A stretch of DNA of 64,000 bases from Patiria miniata (lineage: Eukaryota; Echinodermata; Asteroidea; Valvatida; Asterinidae): assembly GCF_015706575.1 (NCBI RefSeq), contig NW_024037051.1:13427016-13491015 (forward strand), read 5' to 3'. Positions 35,401-50,400 of this stretch are shown one piece after another. Under the pieces are notes generated by a model. It made no database searches, had not been told where the DNA came from, and saw nothing but the letters and a program-made list of their open reading frames with translations. Position numbers and translations under genes: made by a program. Each line of letters starts with the position of its first letter. Positions within the stretch are counted from its first letter, which is position 1.

Positions 35401-38400
35401 CGCGTCGATTTTAATCATGCGCGTCGATCTTTTTTTTCTCCAAAATGTTCCGCGGTAGCTCCAACAGCGCCCTCTATTTCCGCACCTCCTCATTTTTTTT
35501 TTACCAAAGAGCACCAAGGAATGGGAAATTGCACCAAGGCAAATGATCGAAAGCACCCGAGGCAAATTATGGAGAACACCAATGTACATGAGGACACCAA
35601 AAATGCAAAATAGTACCCCACCTTGTCTGTACAATCCAAGCTGGAAGAAAAAAAGAAAAAGAAAAAAAAGCCACGTGGCCGCGTCAATTCCGGAACTTTG
35701 GTCTGACCAGAGACCGAATATTTTTTTTTGTGGCCTTATTGGTGCTCAAGGTGCTACATCATTGGGCCAATGAAACATTCCAAATACCATCTCAGCTCCC
35801 TGGGGAGTACACAGCTCGATGCTGTTACTTTGGCGCAAAACAGCTAAAATCAATCACAATGACCATCTCTGCCCTCACAGGTACCCATTTACTTCTGGGT
35901 GGGGAGCAGCAAGGAGTGACAACGTGCCTTGCCCAAGGACACAAGCACCACATCCCGAGGCTGGACTCGAACCCACAACCTGCAGAATTTAGACCTGCAG
36001 ACCATGAGTTCAATGCTCCAGACCAGGAGCCCACTGATGTTGTGCATCAGGTCGGGTTGACCAGGCCAAACCGACCCAAAACATTAAGACATAAACCAAA
36101 TCTGAACCGAAATCAATCTGAACACCCAAATCCGACTCAACCCGACAAAAATTTAAGGAAAACCAACCTGATCGAACCGACCCGAAACCCCCCACTCAAA
36201 TAGACCAGTATTTCACAAACACTGTGTCAGCTTTTTGTGCCTGAGCTTACCCGTGTCGCGTGTATTTTTGGTGGAAATCGTTGTCTCTCAGTAAAGAATC
36301 GTATCGTACGGTGCGGTGAACACTCCTAACATGACCTACCGGTGGGCCTACATGTTATAGACTGCGTGTGAAAGACCACAAACCACATGCACAATCACAC
36401 GGTGGGTTGACACTGCAGTACACATGTAGTACCGGGCACAGTGTCTCTGCAGTAATATTGCACCACGTGATTTTCCAAACTGTTTTAGAATTTTTTCGGG
36501 TTTCTCACAAGATGGCTTAACCGACCCGACCCCAAAATTGCAGACGCATAACCGAAACCGGCCCAACCCAACTGAAATGATGGAAAAACTTACCCAATCT
36601 GAAACGAAGTTGGTTTCAGGCCGGTTTGGTTTCGATTTTGGGTCAGGTTTGCACAACATTAGGGCCCACTGCACTTGACTCTAAGAATGAAAACTTTGTT
36701 ATTCTGTAAGCTCACCTACTAGACTCCTGTCGCAATGTCTCTATTGTATCGTTTAACTGCCTGTTATTCTGTGCAGAAAAGGAAGAAAATCACATCGCTT
36801 GAATGAAACAGGTTGACAAGTTTGCTGCAGATCTATTTCAGGAAATTGTTAACATTAGAACCTTAGGCAACTTTAAGTAGCAAAACCCAGCAAAACACAG
36901 CCATTTTCTGATGTTCAATTTTCTTGGTATACCATTAATTCACAAAACATTCCATTCAAAATTGTTGTATTCATTGATCCAAAAAATCTGTTCACAAGAC
37001 TGTTTGAACTCATCTTAAAGCCATCTTAAAAAAAAAGACAATTGTGGCACTCATAATCAATCAAAAATTTCTTTGCAATTTGGGTCCGAGTGACCACTGA
37101 TAAAAATAGCTGAAAACAGCTGAAAAAGGTGTAAAAAAAAGCTGAACTTTGAAAATCTCCTATACTTTTGTACACAACAAGTGAGGGGAAAAAGCTGAAA
37201 TACAAAACAAAAAAAGCTGAAATCAGCTTTAAAGCTGAGATTTCACACCCCTGTTCCATGTGGTTTGTAAATTTCAAAACTATTTGCAAAAATTCCTAGA
37301 TCCATCTTAGCTTACCTCAGCAGTCTTGGTCAGTCGTTCATTGTAATCTTTCTCTATGTCTTTCAGTCTTGAGTTGGTCTGAAATGAATTTTAGACGAAA
37401 ACACAAAGCACAGTTTGCAATTTGAATTGGTACATGCACAGCAGGACATCAGTCATTTTTATGACTGTTGATCGTATTTGTTTGGGAAAAAAGTACGTGC
37501 TCTGTCACATTTTGTAATATAGGTGAATTCCAAGATAGTGAAAGAATTTGACACTCTGTATGACAACTCGCAATTTACAAATATTGACTGCTTCCAGTGG
37601 TATAGTAAAACTTGCCTCCTGAGGTGATCCATGCTCCGTGGATCACCGAGGGAGGCTAGTTTATAGCTGAACCACATATTAAAGTGGTCAATCTTTGTTT
37701 AATAATACCTCACCCACATATTCTGCCTGATTTTTAGAGATTTAAGAGCTTGATTTTAAGTCACGCATGCGCAATAGTTTCCCCCATTTTTCGGGGGAGA
37801 TTTCCGGAATAGGCCAGGACAATGAAGACATTGTTACTGACGGTTCGTGGATGATATTGGTTGGTCGTGATAACGCCCTCTCCTGGCGGGCGGTGGGTTA
37901 TCACGTATCAAACCATAGCAAGGTCTAGCCCCTAGACTAAGTTGAGGTGGCAGAAATACAGCGAACAGATAAACTCAAGTTCTAAGAACTAGATAAAGTA
38001 ACCAATTTCATGCAAACTGCCTAATACTGAAACACTTGTAAAACAAATCCAAGAGAGGTTGACCTATGGGCTCCGTGCGCCAAAAAAAGAGGGCACGTTT
38101 TTACCTCTTTTGAGATCTCCGTGGACGGGACACAACAGCGTGCGCGTACTGTACTGGTTTGCGTGCGAAGTACGCACGACTTCCTGAATGTGCAAAAGCT
38201 ATAGCCACCCGGTCATCCCATGAGCGTCAGGCGTCGTCGGCGTGCGAATACATTCGAATTCAACTGGTCTCCCAGACTAATCCCCGACTCCAATAACTTT
38301 GGATACATTCGAAATACGCAGTGGATGGATCGGGAACCAGTTTAGGTCACCCCCAACTCTCCTTTTCTGGACGTTGATGGGGTACTTGTGCACGGAGCAG

Positions 38401-41400
38401 ATATTGACAATGTGGTTATTTTGGCAAAAAAGATAACCACACGGGGGTAAACTGCAGGCAAAATTAATCCTTACAATTTTCTTTAAAATACTGCTGAAAG
38501 TATGACAGAATAAAAATATATGTTTATATAGTTTATATAATATAACATAGGCTACCAAATTACAATATAGGTTTAATGAGTTTCACTGTGAAGCCTGTCC
38601 TCTTCTTTCACTATGATGAGTAACAATGAAAATATAAATGAAATAACGAAATTCGAAATAAAACTTTTGCACAGGTATTGCAAAATTACACCAATTTCTT
38701 GTCATTAGCCTTAAAAAGGGGGCAAGGATTTCTACTTACTTTTTGTAACATTTGTTCTATTTCAGCACTGTGGTCTCTTTGTAATCTTAATCGCTGCTGT
38801 TCCATCTCCGACTTCAGTGTGGAAACCTTCCATAAAATAAGTTGCACATATTATCTAATTGAAATGGAAGCAGAGAAGACGGCACATACAGGCTATCTTC
38901 GCCACTGGAGATTTGGTTTAAGATGTCCATAATTGGCAGTCTGTAATATCTCTTATATTCCGTCCAAAAGTTGCCCAATGCACCAACACAAAACACTTGC
39001 TAAAGTGCGAAGCCAGCATAAATGGAATGATTGAGTGAAAGAGCTCTTAGCAGAAACTTGCGACACCGTCTCGGTGTCTTTATCAACACCGTCTCGATGT
39101 CTTTATCAACAACTCATAGCAGAAATTTGCGACGGCGTCTCTGGGCCCTTATCAACACCATCTTGATGTCTTTATCAACAACTCGTTGCAGAAACTTGTG
39201 ACACTGTCTCGGTGTCTTTATCAACACCGTCTCGGTGTCTTTATGAACAACTCGTAGCAGAAACTTGCGACACAATCTTGGTGACTTTAACAACTATTCG
39301 GTATACAAGGCTGCACTTCAAAAGGTCTGGATTCTTGTCCATCACGCTGATCAACTGGGAACAAAGGATGTTTAACGGTTTGTGTGCTACCATGTCACCA
39401 TGCTCTCTGAACACACAGTTCAGCAGTTCAGACAGACCTCGGACATATGGTGGAAATCTGCAGGCACAACCCCAAGATTAATAGAGATGGAGGATTCGAG
39501 CTGGCCCACGTGTACGACCGCCTCCTGTTGAGCGACCTAGTCATGGTCACGTGACAGGTCACGTGAGGGCCTCATTAGTAACGCCAGTTGATACAGACAC
39601 TGAGACGGTGTTGCAAGCTCCTGCTACGGGGTTACGAGCTCTTTCACTCAAGTCCCAAAAAGTACCTTTCCATTAATTTGATTCAATAATGAAACTGGAA
39701 ACAAACTTTCATGTTCCAGATCCAATAGGTTAAAAACTCCAAGACCAAACTACTCAGAGTTTGTGGTTGCCAATTGCATCAGGATACAACATGGTATTGT
39801 TTAATGGGACTAGCCTCAATCATCACAGAACTGGCAGTTTATGCACTAGTGTTGATTGCCCAACATACGGCCATAGTGGCCTCCCCTCCAGTAACAACCT
39901 AAGAGTTCCATGTACATTCAAAAGGGCAGCGAACAGGGCCGTCTCAGTGTCTGGTCCCCGATGCTGGAATTCCTTATCACACACCAGCCGCAACATCAGT
40001 TCTCTTGACAACTTTAAGGGTATATTGAAAACTGATCTGTTCTCTCCACATAATCTGTAACTTTGTCTCCTGGGGTTGCCCTTAGCTGCGCGCTGTAGCT
40101 TGCGAAAATGTGCGCTAGTTCAAGTTCAAGTTTACTTACTGCTGTCTCACTTTCCCGTTGCGCTCTCTGCTTCTCTTCTTCTCTGAGCAGCCCTAGTTCC
40201 ACTAGCTGCTGTTTTCGTAGGGACTCACTCTGCATATTGGCCTCCCTCAGCTCACGAACTTGCTGTTCAAGCCCTCTTATCATCTTGAAATAAAAAAAGA
40301 CAAATTCATTGAAATAAACATTTATTTGAGCCAGCCGAGACATCAGGAGCTTCTTTAGAGCTATCTTAATCATACTGAATATTCGACCATCGACCGAATA
40401 TTCGAACAGGTTTTTGCCAGTTTTAAGAATATTGGAGAAGAAAAAACGCTACGCATGTGAACACACGACTGTGATGTTATTTTAATCGTAAAGTTGGAGT
40501 TTGTTATTGTCAGATGCAACTTTTTTGGTTGACAGTAACTTTTTTATCGACGCCTATTCATTGGTGCCATTCTTTAAAATGGATAAAGTCCCTTGACAGT
40601 TATGCAGGAGGCCTACTTCCTGCAAAACACTCCAGTTGCCCATAATATCCATCGCCACGTGGACATTTTAACAGGTGCGCTTTGTATGCAACTTTTGACC
40701 AATGAGGAAGGCAGCTGCAGCTGGCACGTGTAAAACGGATTGGCGAGTTTTGAATATTCAAAATAATTCAGACAAGTTTTGAATAATTGAATACTAAATT
40801 ATTCGAAAATGGACAGCCCTTGCTTCTTTTGCCTTGTCAAAAGACCCATTTCTGGTCTGGAGTGCTGAATGGTAACACATAGCAACCGATGAAAATGCTA
40901 AGAAGTAAATTTTGTCAAGCTACATAGAACAAGACAAGGTGAGTTCAGTAAACTGGTCCTTGAGTACACAAAATCTTATTCAATTGATTCAGCATGGTTA
41001 TTCACTGAAACGAAACGTCAAGAAGATGGCAATTCTTTCCGAAAGCTGTCAGTTTGGTCACCTACAAAGGTTGAATAGATAATACGGATAAAGGGTTGAT
41101 TTTTTTTTGGGGGGGGGGGGCGGGATTTGCCAGTAATGATAGGCCCAAGAAATGTGGGTCAGCCCATGCAGGTTAATCAAATGTATTCTATTTCTTAACA
41201 CTTTCTGCTATGCCACTCAAACTGACCTCACAATTAAAGGCATAGGATCATTTGCATTTATCCCAATTATGATCCAAAAGCTTACTTGGATTAATACTAA
41301 ACACCCTGTGACATTATTCCATCTGGCTTGCTGTCATTTATAAAAAAACTCAAGAAATGTGGATAATTTCCGACAAACAGTCAATTGACTTTATTTTGGA

Positions 41401-44400
41401 ATACAGAGTGCTAAGGACGAAATCATGTTTGGTTATCCAAAGGTTGTGCATGGCTTTCACTAGAATATTCACTGGGCTGAAACTTCAACAGGTTAGGTTT
41501 GGAACATTCTTCTTTGAATCTTGTCTGGAGTTATTAATGGACAAGAACAAAACACATGAACAGCAAAGAATCCTATATGCCTTTCAGACGTAGTGATTAC
41601 GACATCATGAAAATTCCTCTGTAATGCCTACCGCTGTATCCCTGTCTTGCCGTTGTAAACTCTGCTTATGTTCTTCATCTACCCTGCCCTGTAGCCTGTC
41701 TGTGGTGACTGCCAGGATGCGTTCGTGTTCCTGCTGCATCGATTCCCGTTCCATCTGCTGTTGCTGGACTAGCTGGGTTACCTTCTCAATGTGTGATGTC
41801 TCCTGATCAGAAAGCTGCAAAGGCAAATTTTTTATTTCACTTTTGATTTCTTTTTCAAAAACAAAACATTGATAAAATTCCAAAAGAACTGGAGCCAATT
41901 TCATGACCCTGCTTAACAGTACCTATCGTACTATATGGAACAGAATCCTGGACAACAAAGAAAGGAGACGAGAACAGGCTAAAGGTTAAATTCAACTGAC
42001 TGAATTTTTGGAAATAAAGGGCACAATGCTCAAAATTGTGTTTCGTGATTAAAACGTTGCGCATGGTTTTTTACTGTTTTCTCGAAAGGTGTTATATCCA
42101 CTGAGCTAAAACTTTAATAGATTAGGTTTTGGATTTTGAGTGGTGTTATAATTGGAACATACAAAATACAGCAGAGCAAATGATCCTATATGACTTGAAG
42201 TATTCAAATATGAACCCACTGACAGTAAGGCCAATCAAAAACAAAATAGTCGGTCTCTGGTCAGCGCGCGTTGATTTTAATCATGCGCATCAATCTGTTT
42301 TTTTCAAATTTTCTGCGGTAGCTACAACAGCGCCCTCTATTGCCGCACCATCTCAAATTTTTGTACCAAGGAGCACCAAGGAATGGGGAAATTGCACAAA
42401 GGCAAATTATGGAGGGCACCAAGGCAAATGATGGGGGACACCAATGTACATGTATATGAGGACACAAAAAGCAAAATAGTATCCACCTGGTCTGTACAAT
42501 CCCAGCTTGAAAACAAGTCAGGTGTGTTTACAAACACAAATGCCCCGCAACGGTGACAGTTCCCATGACATAACACCACTCTTTTAACATCAACTTACAT
42601 GTACCTTGGTCACATGGAACATTCATTGACAGCATTAGTGTCTTCTGTAGGTTTTATATGAATGAATCCCTAATCCCTATAATCTCAGAATAAATACATG
42701 ATTTCTATTGTTTTAGCCACTGTGAACTTGACCGTTGACCTTTTGGCCCCAAATTCAATAGGCTTCTTAGGATTACCAAGAACAATCCACAAACCAAATT
42801 TGAAGTTCACATGTTAAGTATTTCTCAAGTTATCGCGCTGACAAGATTTCTATTGTTTTAGCCACTGTGAACTTGACCCTTGACCTTTTGGCCCCAAATG
42901 CAATAGGCTTCTTAGGATTGCCAAGAACAATCCACAAACCAAATTTGAAGTTCATATGTTAATTATTTCTCAAGTTATCCCGCTGACAAGATTTCTATTG
43001 TTTTAGCCACTGTGAACTTGACCTTAGGCCTTTTGGCCCCAAATGCAAAAGGCTTCTTAGGATTGCCAAAAAAAATCCACAAACCAAATTTGAAGTTCAC
43101 ATGTAAAGTATTTCTCAAGTTATCGCGCTGACATGATTTCTATTGTTTTAGCCACTGTGAACTTGACCTTTGGCCTTTTGGCCCCAAATGCAAAAGGCTT
43201 CTTAGGATTACCAAGAACAATCCACAAACCAAATTTGAAGTTCATATGTTAATTATTTCTCAAGTTATTGCGCTGACAAGATTTCTATTGTTTTAGCCAC
43301 TGTGAACTTGACCTTTGGCCTTTTGGCCCCAAATGCAAAAGGCTTCTTAGGATTACCAAGAACAATCCACAAACCAAATTTGAAGTTCATATGTTAAGTA
43401 TTTCTCAAGTTATCGCGCTGACAAGATTTCTATTGTTTTAGCCACTGTGAACTTGACCTTTGGCCTTTTGGCCCCAAATGCAAAAGGCTTCTTAGGATTA
43501 CCAAGAACAATCCACAAACCAAATTTGAAGTTCATATGTTAAGTATTTCTCAAGTTATCGCGCTGACAAGATTTGTATTGTTTTAGCCACTGTGAACTTG
43601 ACCTTTGGCCTTTTGGCCCCAAATGCAAAAGGCTTCTTAGGATTACCAAGAACAATCCACAAACCAAATTTGAAGTTCATATGTTAAGTATTTCTCAAGT
43701 TATCGCGCTGACAAGATTTGTCCGGACACACACACACCCACCCACCACACACACACACACCACCCACCCACCCACCCACCCACCCACCCACGGAAGGACG
43801 AGGCGGAAACAGTATGCCCCTTCGGCTTCGCCGCGGGGCATAATAAAAGCAAAAAAACAAAAACAAAAAAAACCGCGTCGCCGCATCAATTCCTGAACTT
43901 TGGTCTGACCAGAGACCGACAATTTTTTTATTTGGCCTAACCTTAAGTAACCACTTTAGACACACTGCCTAAAAAACTTGTGTACCTGCTTCTCAAATCG
44001 TTTCCTCTCTTGTTCCAGCTGTCTTGCATACTCTCTAGTCTGCGTCTGCCTGAGTTCCTTGGACTGGAGGAGGTCGGCTTCTACTTTCTGCATCTGTGCC
44101 TTCATGTCGTCAAACATCCTGCTGGAGTTATGCTCTACTTGCTGCTTGAACTCCTCCAGGGCCTTCTCCGCTTTCTGCGACTGCATCTTCCGCAGTTCAG
44201 CAAATTTCTCTAATTGTTCATCCTTGTCCCTAAACCAAAGAAAGAGTTCCAAATTTTTTCATTGGATTCTGCAAGATGCATCAAAATGATAAAGGTACAG
44301 TCCATCATATGTATACTATGTGCATTATGTTCATTTGAAGCAACAAAAGTGCTCAAAATCAAAAAAATCTAAACAACTAATCTGATGAAATTTCAGCTCA

Positions 44401-47400
44401 GTGAATGCTGTATATTCAGAGCAAACAATATTCTAGGATCTCAATTTCAAATCAAAAGTTGCTGAGTCATGCTTGCAGGCATGCAACTGGGAACTTAGGA
44501 AAAAACGAGGAAATTCCGAATCACACAAGACTTTGTACAGTGTTTTTCAATTTGTAATGGCATTCATGAGAAGTAAAAAACGAGGAAATCAGCGGATCCG
44601 AGGAAAAGTTTCATGCCTGTGTTTGGAATTGGCCCTGAAATCAGCGTTCGAGACACGTTCTCACTGAGCCGATTGCAGCTACGCGATGTCGGGCACTGAA
44701 CCGACGAATTATAGCAACCACGCACACGTGTGCGTAATGTCAACACTTGCGCGCGCCTCGCCGAATAAAAAAAAACGAACTACTATCTGAATTTTTCAAC
44801 GATGCATCTTTAGACGCATCGTTGGAAAGGCCTTCTGTCACTGATTTCTTCAAAACGACACTAAGAAAGAATAATTTCCCAGGGAGTTTAGTCCCATAAT
44901 CATCTTTAAACCAAGTATGCTTTTCAACAATAATTACGTCAGTTACTTTTTGGATAGCTGCAAATGATGGACTGTACTTTTAACCGAAAACAAGACTAGG
45001 CAGACCAATGTGGTCTAAGGGTTCTAGGAAGTCATCTGAAACAAACTGTTGGGCAAAGGTGAGGGTAGCACGTCTAATTTACAAGGGGGAGTCAGTCAGT
45101 CAGTCAGTCAGTAAGATTAATACAAAGAGGACACTTGACTAATCCTCTGGGACCATTATTAAAGGGTCAGTATTTCAAAATTATAAACTAGACTACTATC
45201 AGTATGGCTACTGCTCAACCCTCACAGATACTTCAAATTCCGCTGAGGGTGGGGGGTTATTGGATGAATTTTGAAGGATCAAGGACAGTTCTGCCCAGTT
45301 GCTACCACTTTGCATGGGGCCAGGTGTCACTTGAAGGTCAAGTTTATAGGAAGAAAGTGCCATTGGGTTACATTACATTGGAGGATTTGGTGGATTGACC
45401 CTAACAATCCCCATCCAGTCAAACTCCAACACCAGGGTTTGTTGGAATCTGTTAGAATACTGTACAAGTGAACTGATCATGCTTTACATGGGGATAGGCA
45501 TACCACCAATATTCAGAGTCCTACAGTTTTTGTGTACAGTTTACCATAATGATGTTGGAATTTGCAGGAGTGAGGAAGGTTCATAGTAAACACGGTAAAT
45601 CACTCTAGGGGTTTAGAGTTAAGGATGGTTCCTAGCAAAATGGAGGACCACTGATTTCAAAAACAAACGAATGAAAAACAAAACAAAACAAAAAACCCTT
45701 TTTGCAAGTTCGTCTGTATCATGGCACGAGCTGCTCACAGAATGCATCATCTTTGGGCATGTGGGTACAAAGAAACACCAGCAGTCTCTTGGGTTAACGT
45801 CTAAAATCTCAAACAAATTCTCACTAATACATGTAGATCCCTCTCAAACAACATCACTGCCTACAGTTTGCCACATGCATTGGCATTTTGGAAGTCCAAT
45901 TTTCGTGACGCATCGGCTGTGCCGTATTTCAAAGAAGTTTTGAGCAACATGCGTTCATGTTTAGAACATTTTGCACACTGCACGTAAACGCACCTGATGG
46001 CGTTGAATACGCAGTTGTAATTTTCCTACGAAGATGGCTGTCTATGAGAGGGGTCTATTCCATGTGGTAATCTTTGAATTGATTACAGTTGTCTAAATGT
46101 CTAAAGTAAAACAAAATTTACAGTACTATCTTAAGAGTTGTGCCACGTTATAAATTTGATCAATACCTGATTGTCTGTTGGAGTTTCAGGATCTTGTTGT
46201 GATTGTCTTGTCTTTCTCCTTCCAGCTCGGACCTCAAGCTCATTATCTGCTTCTCGTGAAGATTTTCCTGATGCAGCTTGTCCTGTTTAAGCATGGACTC
46301 CAGATCCTTAGCAATGACAAATAACATAAAAAAAACATTTAAACCATATAAATAACAAAAAAAAGCTCTTTCTGTTGAATGCTCTTCTTCTGGTACATGC
46401 CCCAGAAATCGCCACAGAAGGCTGATTTACTATATCACTTGAGGCAGTCAATATTTGTATATTATAACACCTCACCAACAGATTCTGTGTCTTGATTGGC
46501 CGAGAGCGAATAACATGGTATTTTAGCTATCTTTCAGTGAATGGCCAAAAGTACTATACACGTAGCAACCAAAGTAGTATACCATTAGCAACCAAAGTAC
46601 TATACCACTGGCGCCATACTTTTGTGCAAATGCATGCTGGTGTGTGCATTGACCTTAGCGCGTATTGCTCCCAAGAGAGCGCGCCACAGAGTTTGGTTCA
46701 ACCATTTTGTGAAGGGGTGGGTTTGGAAAAGAGAAATACATTTCCCACCAATTTTGTAGTGACACTGAAGTTTATTTTAACTATGTTCAGATTTAAATTA
46801 TTTTGAATATTTTAACCAAGCAGAATTTGTGAGTGAAGTGTTATAAACCAAATATTGAATGCTTTATCTCTTGGTGATCCAAGGAGCATTTTATATTTCC
46901 TTGGCTTCGCCTAGGGGAAATAGAATATCCATGATCAAATAGAAAGGCTCGTTTCACTACACTATCCGAAGCATTCAATATTTGTATATATTATTCGACT
47001 AGGATATCACGACTATTAATTCTATCTTGCATCTGTTGCAGTCTGGTAAACATTGGGAGAGAGGCTAGTTGACTATTTTACTAAAAGCAGTCAATATTCA
47101 TATGTAGCTCAACTAGGATGCAGTATTTTCTTACTCTGAGTTCTTGCCGTTGCTGGCTGGTAAACAGTAGAGGGGGCCAGTTAATATTGTACTACCTGAA
47201 ACAGCAATTGTTGACTGCTGTAACGTGTGATATGACGTTTTTAACACCCGAGGGTCGCACAGCACCCGAGGCGAAGGAGGTTAAAAACGGCATATCCCAC
47301 GTCACAGCGGTCAAAAATTGTTTTGTTATATCGTGCCAATAAGTCAAAAAGATAAAAGGTTGTAACGTACTGTGTGAGAAATAAATTAAATCACTGAGAT

Positions 47401-50400
47401 GTAACCTTTGATAACTGAAGGTTTTGAGCGTTTGACGTTGCAGTTCTCAATGCGCAAAGCTAGCGCGCCGGCAGGTTCCACACATGTGCGCAATGAATGC
47501 AGTGCGATATCACCCTCAGTGAACGACACGCATTTTTATTGACCAGACACGTGCCTGTCCTAGACCAATGAAATCACAGTATCCAAGCACACGATATAAC
47601 AATATAAGTTCTTACCCTGAGTTTTCACTGTATGTGGTGTTCACCATCCACAACTGCTGCAGGCTACTAAACATTGGAGAGGGGACTAGTTTTCTATACC
47701 ACTCAAAAGCAGTCAATATTTTGTGTATTGTTCAACAAGGATAATGTTAGTTCTTACCCTTAGTTCACGCTGTCTTCGGTGTTCGCTATCTTGCAACTGT
47801 TGCTTCAAGTCCTGTATGTGTTGCTCCAGCTCACGAATTGTATCTACAGACTAATTCCATAAGAAAAATGGGGGGAAAAAAAGAAAAAGGAAAACAAATC
47901 AGAACCAAAATTATGGTGTTTCCAAAAGTGTTATGGAAAAGCCAACTACAGATTGTAGTATGGAAGGCATGAGTTCTAAAAATGCAATTCCTTAATATTG
48001 TAACACAAGATAGATTCATTTAAAGCTCAGTCCATCATTTGCAGCAATCCAAAAAGTGACTGACGTAGTTATTGTTGAAAAGTATACTTGGTTTAAAGAT
48101 AATAATGGGACTAAACTCCATGTGAAATTATTCTTCCTGGCAAGCTGTCATTTTGAAGAAGACAATGAATAAGGCCTTTCCAGCGATGCGTCTAAAGACG
48201 CATCGATGGAAATTTCCTTTAGTAGTTCGTTTTTTTTTATTTGGTGAAACGCGCACAAGCGTGGACACGACGCACATGCTCGCGCAGTTTCTTCAATTCG
48301 TCGGTTCAGTGCGCGGCATCGCGTAGCTGCAATCGGCTCAGTGAGAATGTGTCTCGTACGCTGAATTTAGGCCCAATTCAAAACATGACACAGCAACTTT
48401 TGATTTGAAATCAAGATCCTAGAATATTGTTTTCTTGGAATATACAGCATTCACTGAGCTAAAATTTCATCAGGTTAGTTGTTAAGCACCCTTCTTCAGA
48501 TTTTCAGCACTTTTCTTGCTTCAAACGAACATAATGCACAAATTACAAATGATTGACTGTAATTATTTTAAAGCTGAACAAAGAAATTGACTGGAGCGCA
48601 TTTTGAACTCTACCAACTCAGCTATCCAGACAAAGACACTGCAAAGAACAAAGACGTTTACAAAAGGGGGAACTGCCAAAAATAGGGCTGGATAGCTCAA
48701 TTGTAAAGCACACGAATGACAATCTGGAGGTCGCAGGTTCAAACCCTGCTCCAATCAATTCTTTGATTAACTTGAAAATAAATGTGCAAACAGTCGTCCA
48801 TTAAAGGTAAGAGTACATCATTTGTCATTTGTGAATTTTTTTTCATTTGAAGCAACAAAAGCGCTCAAAATCTAAAGACGGGTGCTTAACAAATAACCTG
48901 ATAAACTTGCAGCTCAGTGAATTCTGTATACTCTGAGAAAAACAAAATTGTAGGATTTTGATTTCAATTCAAAAGTTGGCGAGTTATGTTTTGCATTGCG
49001 CCCGATATCAGCGTCCGGGACACGTTCTACTTCAATATATTGCAGCTTCGCAATGTCACGCAATGCATCGACGAATTATAGCAAGCACGCGTGCGTGTGC
49101 ATTGTGTTAACACTTGTGCACACCCATTCAGGGCTTAGCCAAATTAAAAACGAACTACTAAGGCCAAAAAAAAAAAGTCTCCGGTTTCTGGTATGGAGCT
49201 TGTCCAAAAAGTGGTGCGGCGACGCGGCTTTTTTTTTTTTTAACCTGACTTTTTTCCTTCAAATGTCGACTGATGACTGCAAATGGTGCCCGACTAAACT
49301 TAGTGCAAATATATGGGAGTCCAGAGAGGCCACATAAAGCTTATTCTCGATCATAACCCCATCTAAAAACACGTTAAAATTGTGCAGCAGCAGGATTCCA
49401 GTCAAACCAGTGAGTTTGGCGGTTTTGAGACATCATCTTTCATTGAAAAAAAACCTTTTTCACTTTGCCGACGCGCATGGCTACAGCGACGCGCGCGCAT
49501 ACCAGAAACCGGAGACTTTTTTTTTTTGGCCTAACGGAAATTTCCAAAAACGCATCTTTGGAAATGACCTTCTGTTATTATTTTCTTCAGAATGACATTA
49601 TGCCAGAAAGAATAATTTCACAGGGAGATTTGTGCCATTACTATCTTTCAACCAAGTATGCTTTTCGACGATAATTTCATCAGTTACTTTTTGGATAGCT
49701 GAAAATGATCTACTCTACCTCCAAATGCTTGGAAAATGCAACAGACAATCAGAAAACTGTAGCCATACCTTGGCAAGAGACAAGCTGTGTTCTGTTTTCA
49801 TGAACTCAATGCTGGCGTCTGTTTTGTTTCTCATGGATCTCATTTCCATCTCCTGGTCATCTCTGGCTTGTTCAGCTGCCTTCTCAACCTCAGCATACCT
49901 TTGTGGCAGTAAATACACAGAAATTGGTCAATTGTTGGTCCATTATCTCCGACATGTATGTCTTTTGAAGGACTTATAGGATCATTGGCATTTATTCCAA
50001 AAGCAACATACCAAATTATTGTCAAAAAGCTTACTTGGATTAAAGATCGTACTGGTACTATCCCCCCCCCCCCCCCCCCTTCCCGGGCAAACATTCCATC
50101 TGGCTTGCTGTCATTTTATTAGAAGAAATCAAGACAGGTAGGTGATTTCCAATGATCAGTCAACTGACAGATTTTTTGGAATAAAGAGTGATATCAATGA
50201 ACTTGTGTTTTTGTTTAAGGTTGTGATGATTTTTCACTGTTTACTCGAAAAGTGTAATATCCAAGCCAAAACTTAAACAGGTAAAGTTTTTTAACATTCT
50301 TCTTTGGATTTTGAGTGCATTAAAAGCCACTGATCTAATATATAATAGGCCTTTAATATCACAAAAAATATACAGGGGCAGATGTACGAGTACACCCTAA

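Larger units (their letters stand above)
42229..43937. mobile_element. PIF/Harbinger-type element H2 with internal 145-bp array
   Basis: TAA duplications flank GGCCAATCAAAAAC ... ATTTGGCC, with the inner arm CGGTCTCTGGTCAG on both sides as in H1. At 1.7 kb it is much longer than H1 because it holds the 145-bp array and a hairpin-ended unit near 43810-43845. Confidence 0.7.

Noticed and set aside
42700-43719. CRISPR-like reading of the regular 145-bp array
   Set aside because: Whole units are repeated with no unique spacers, and the window is eukaryotic.
43684-43965. Gly/Val/Cys-rich frames near 43,700-43,960
   Set aside because: Translations of the CA/CCCA microsatellite and a hairpin.
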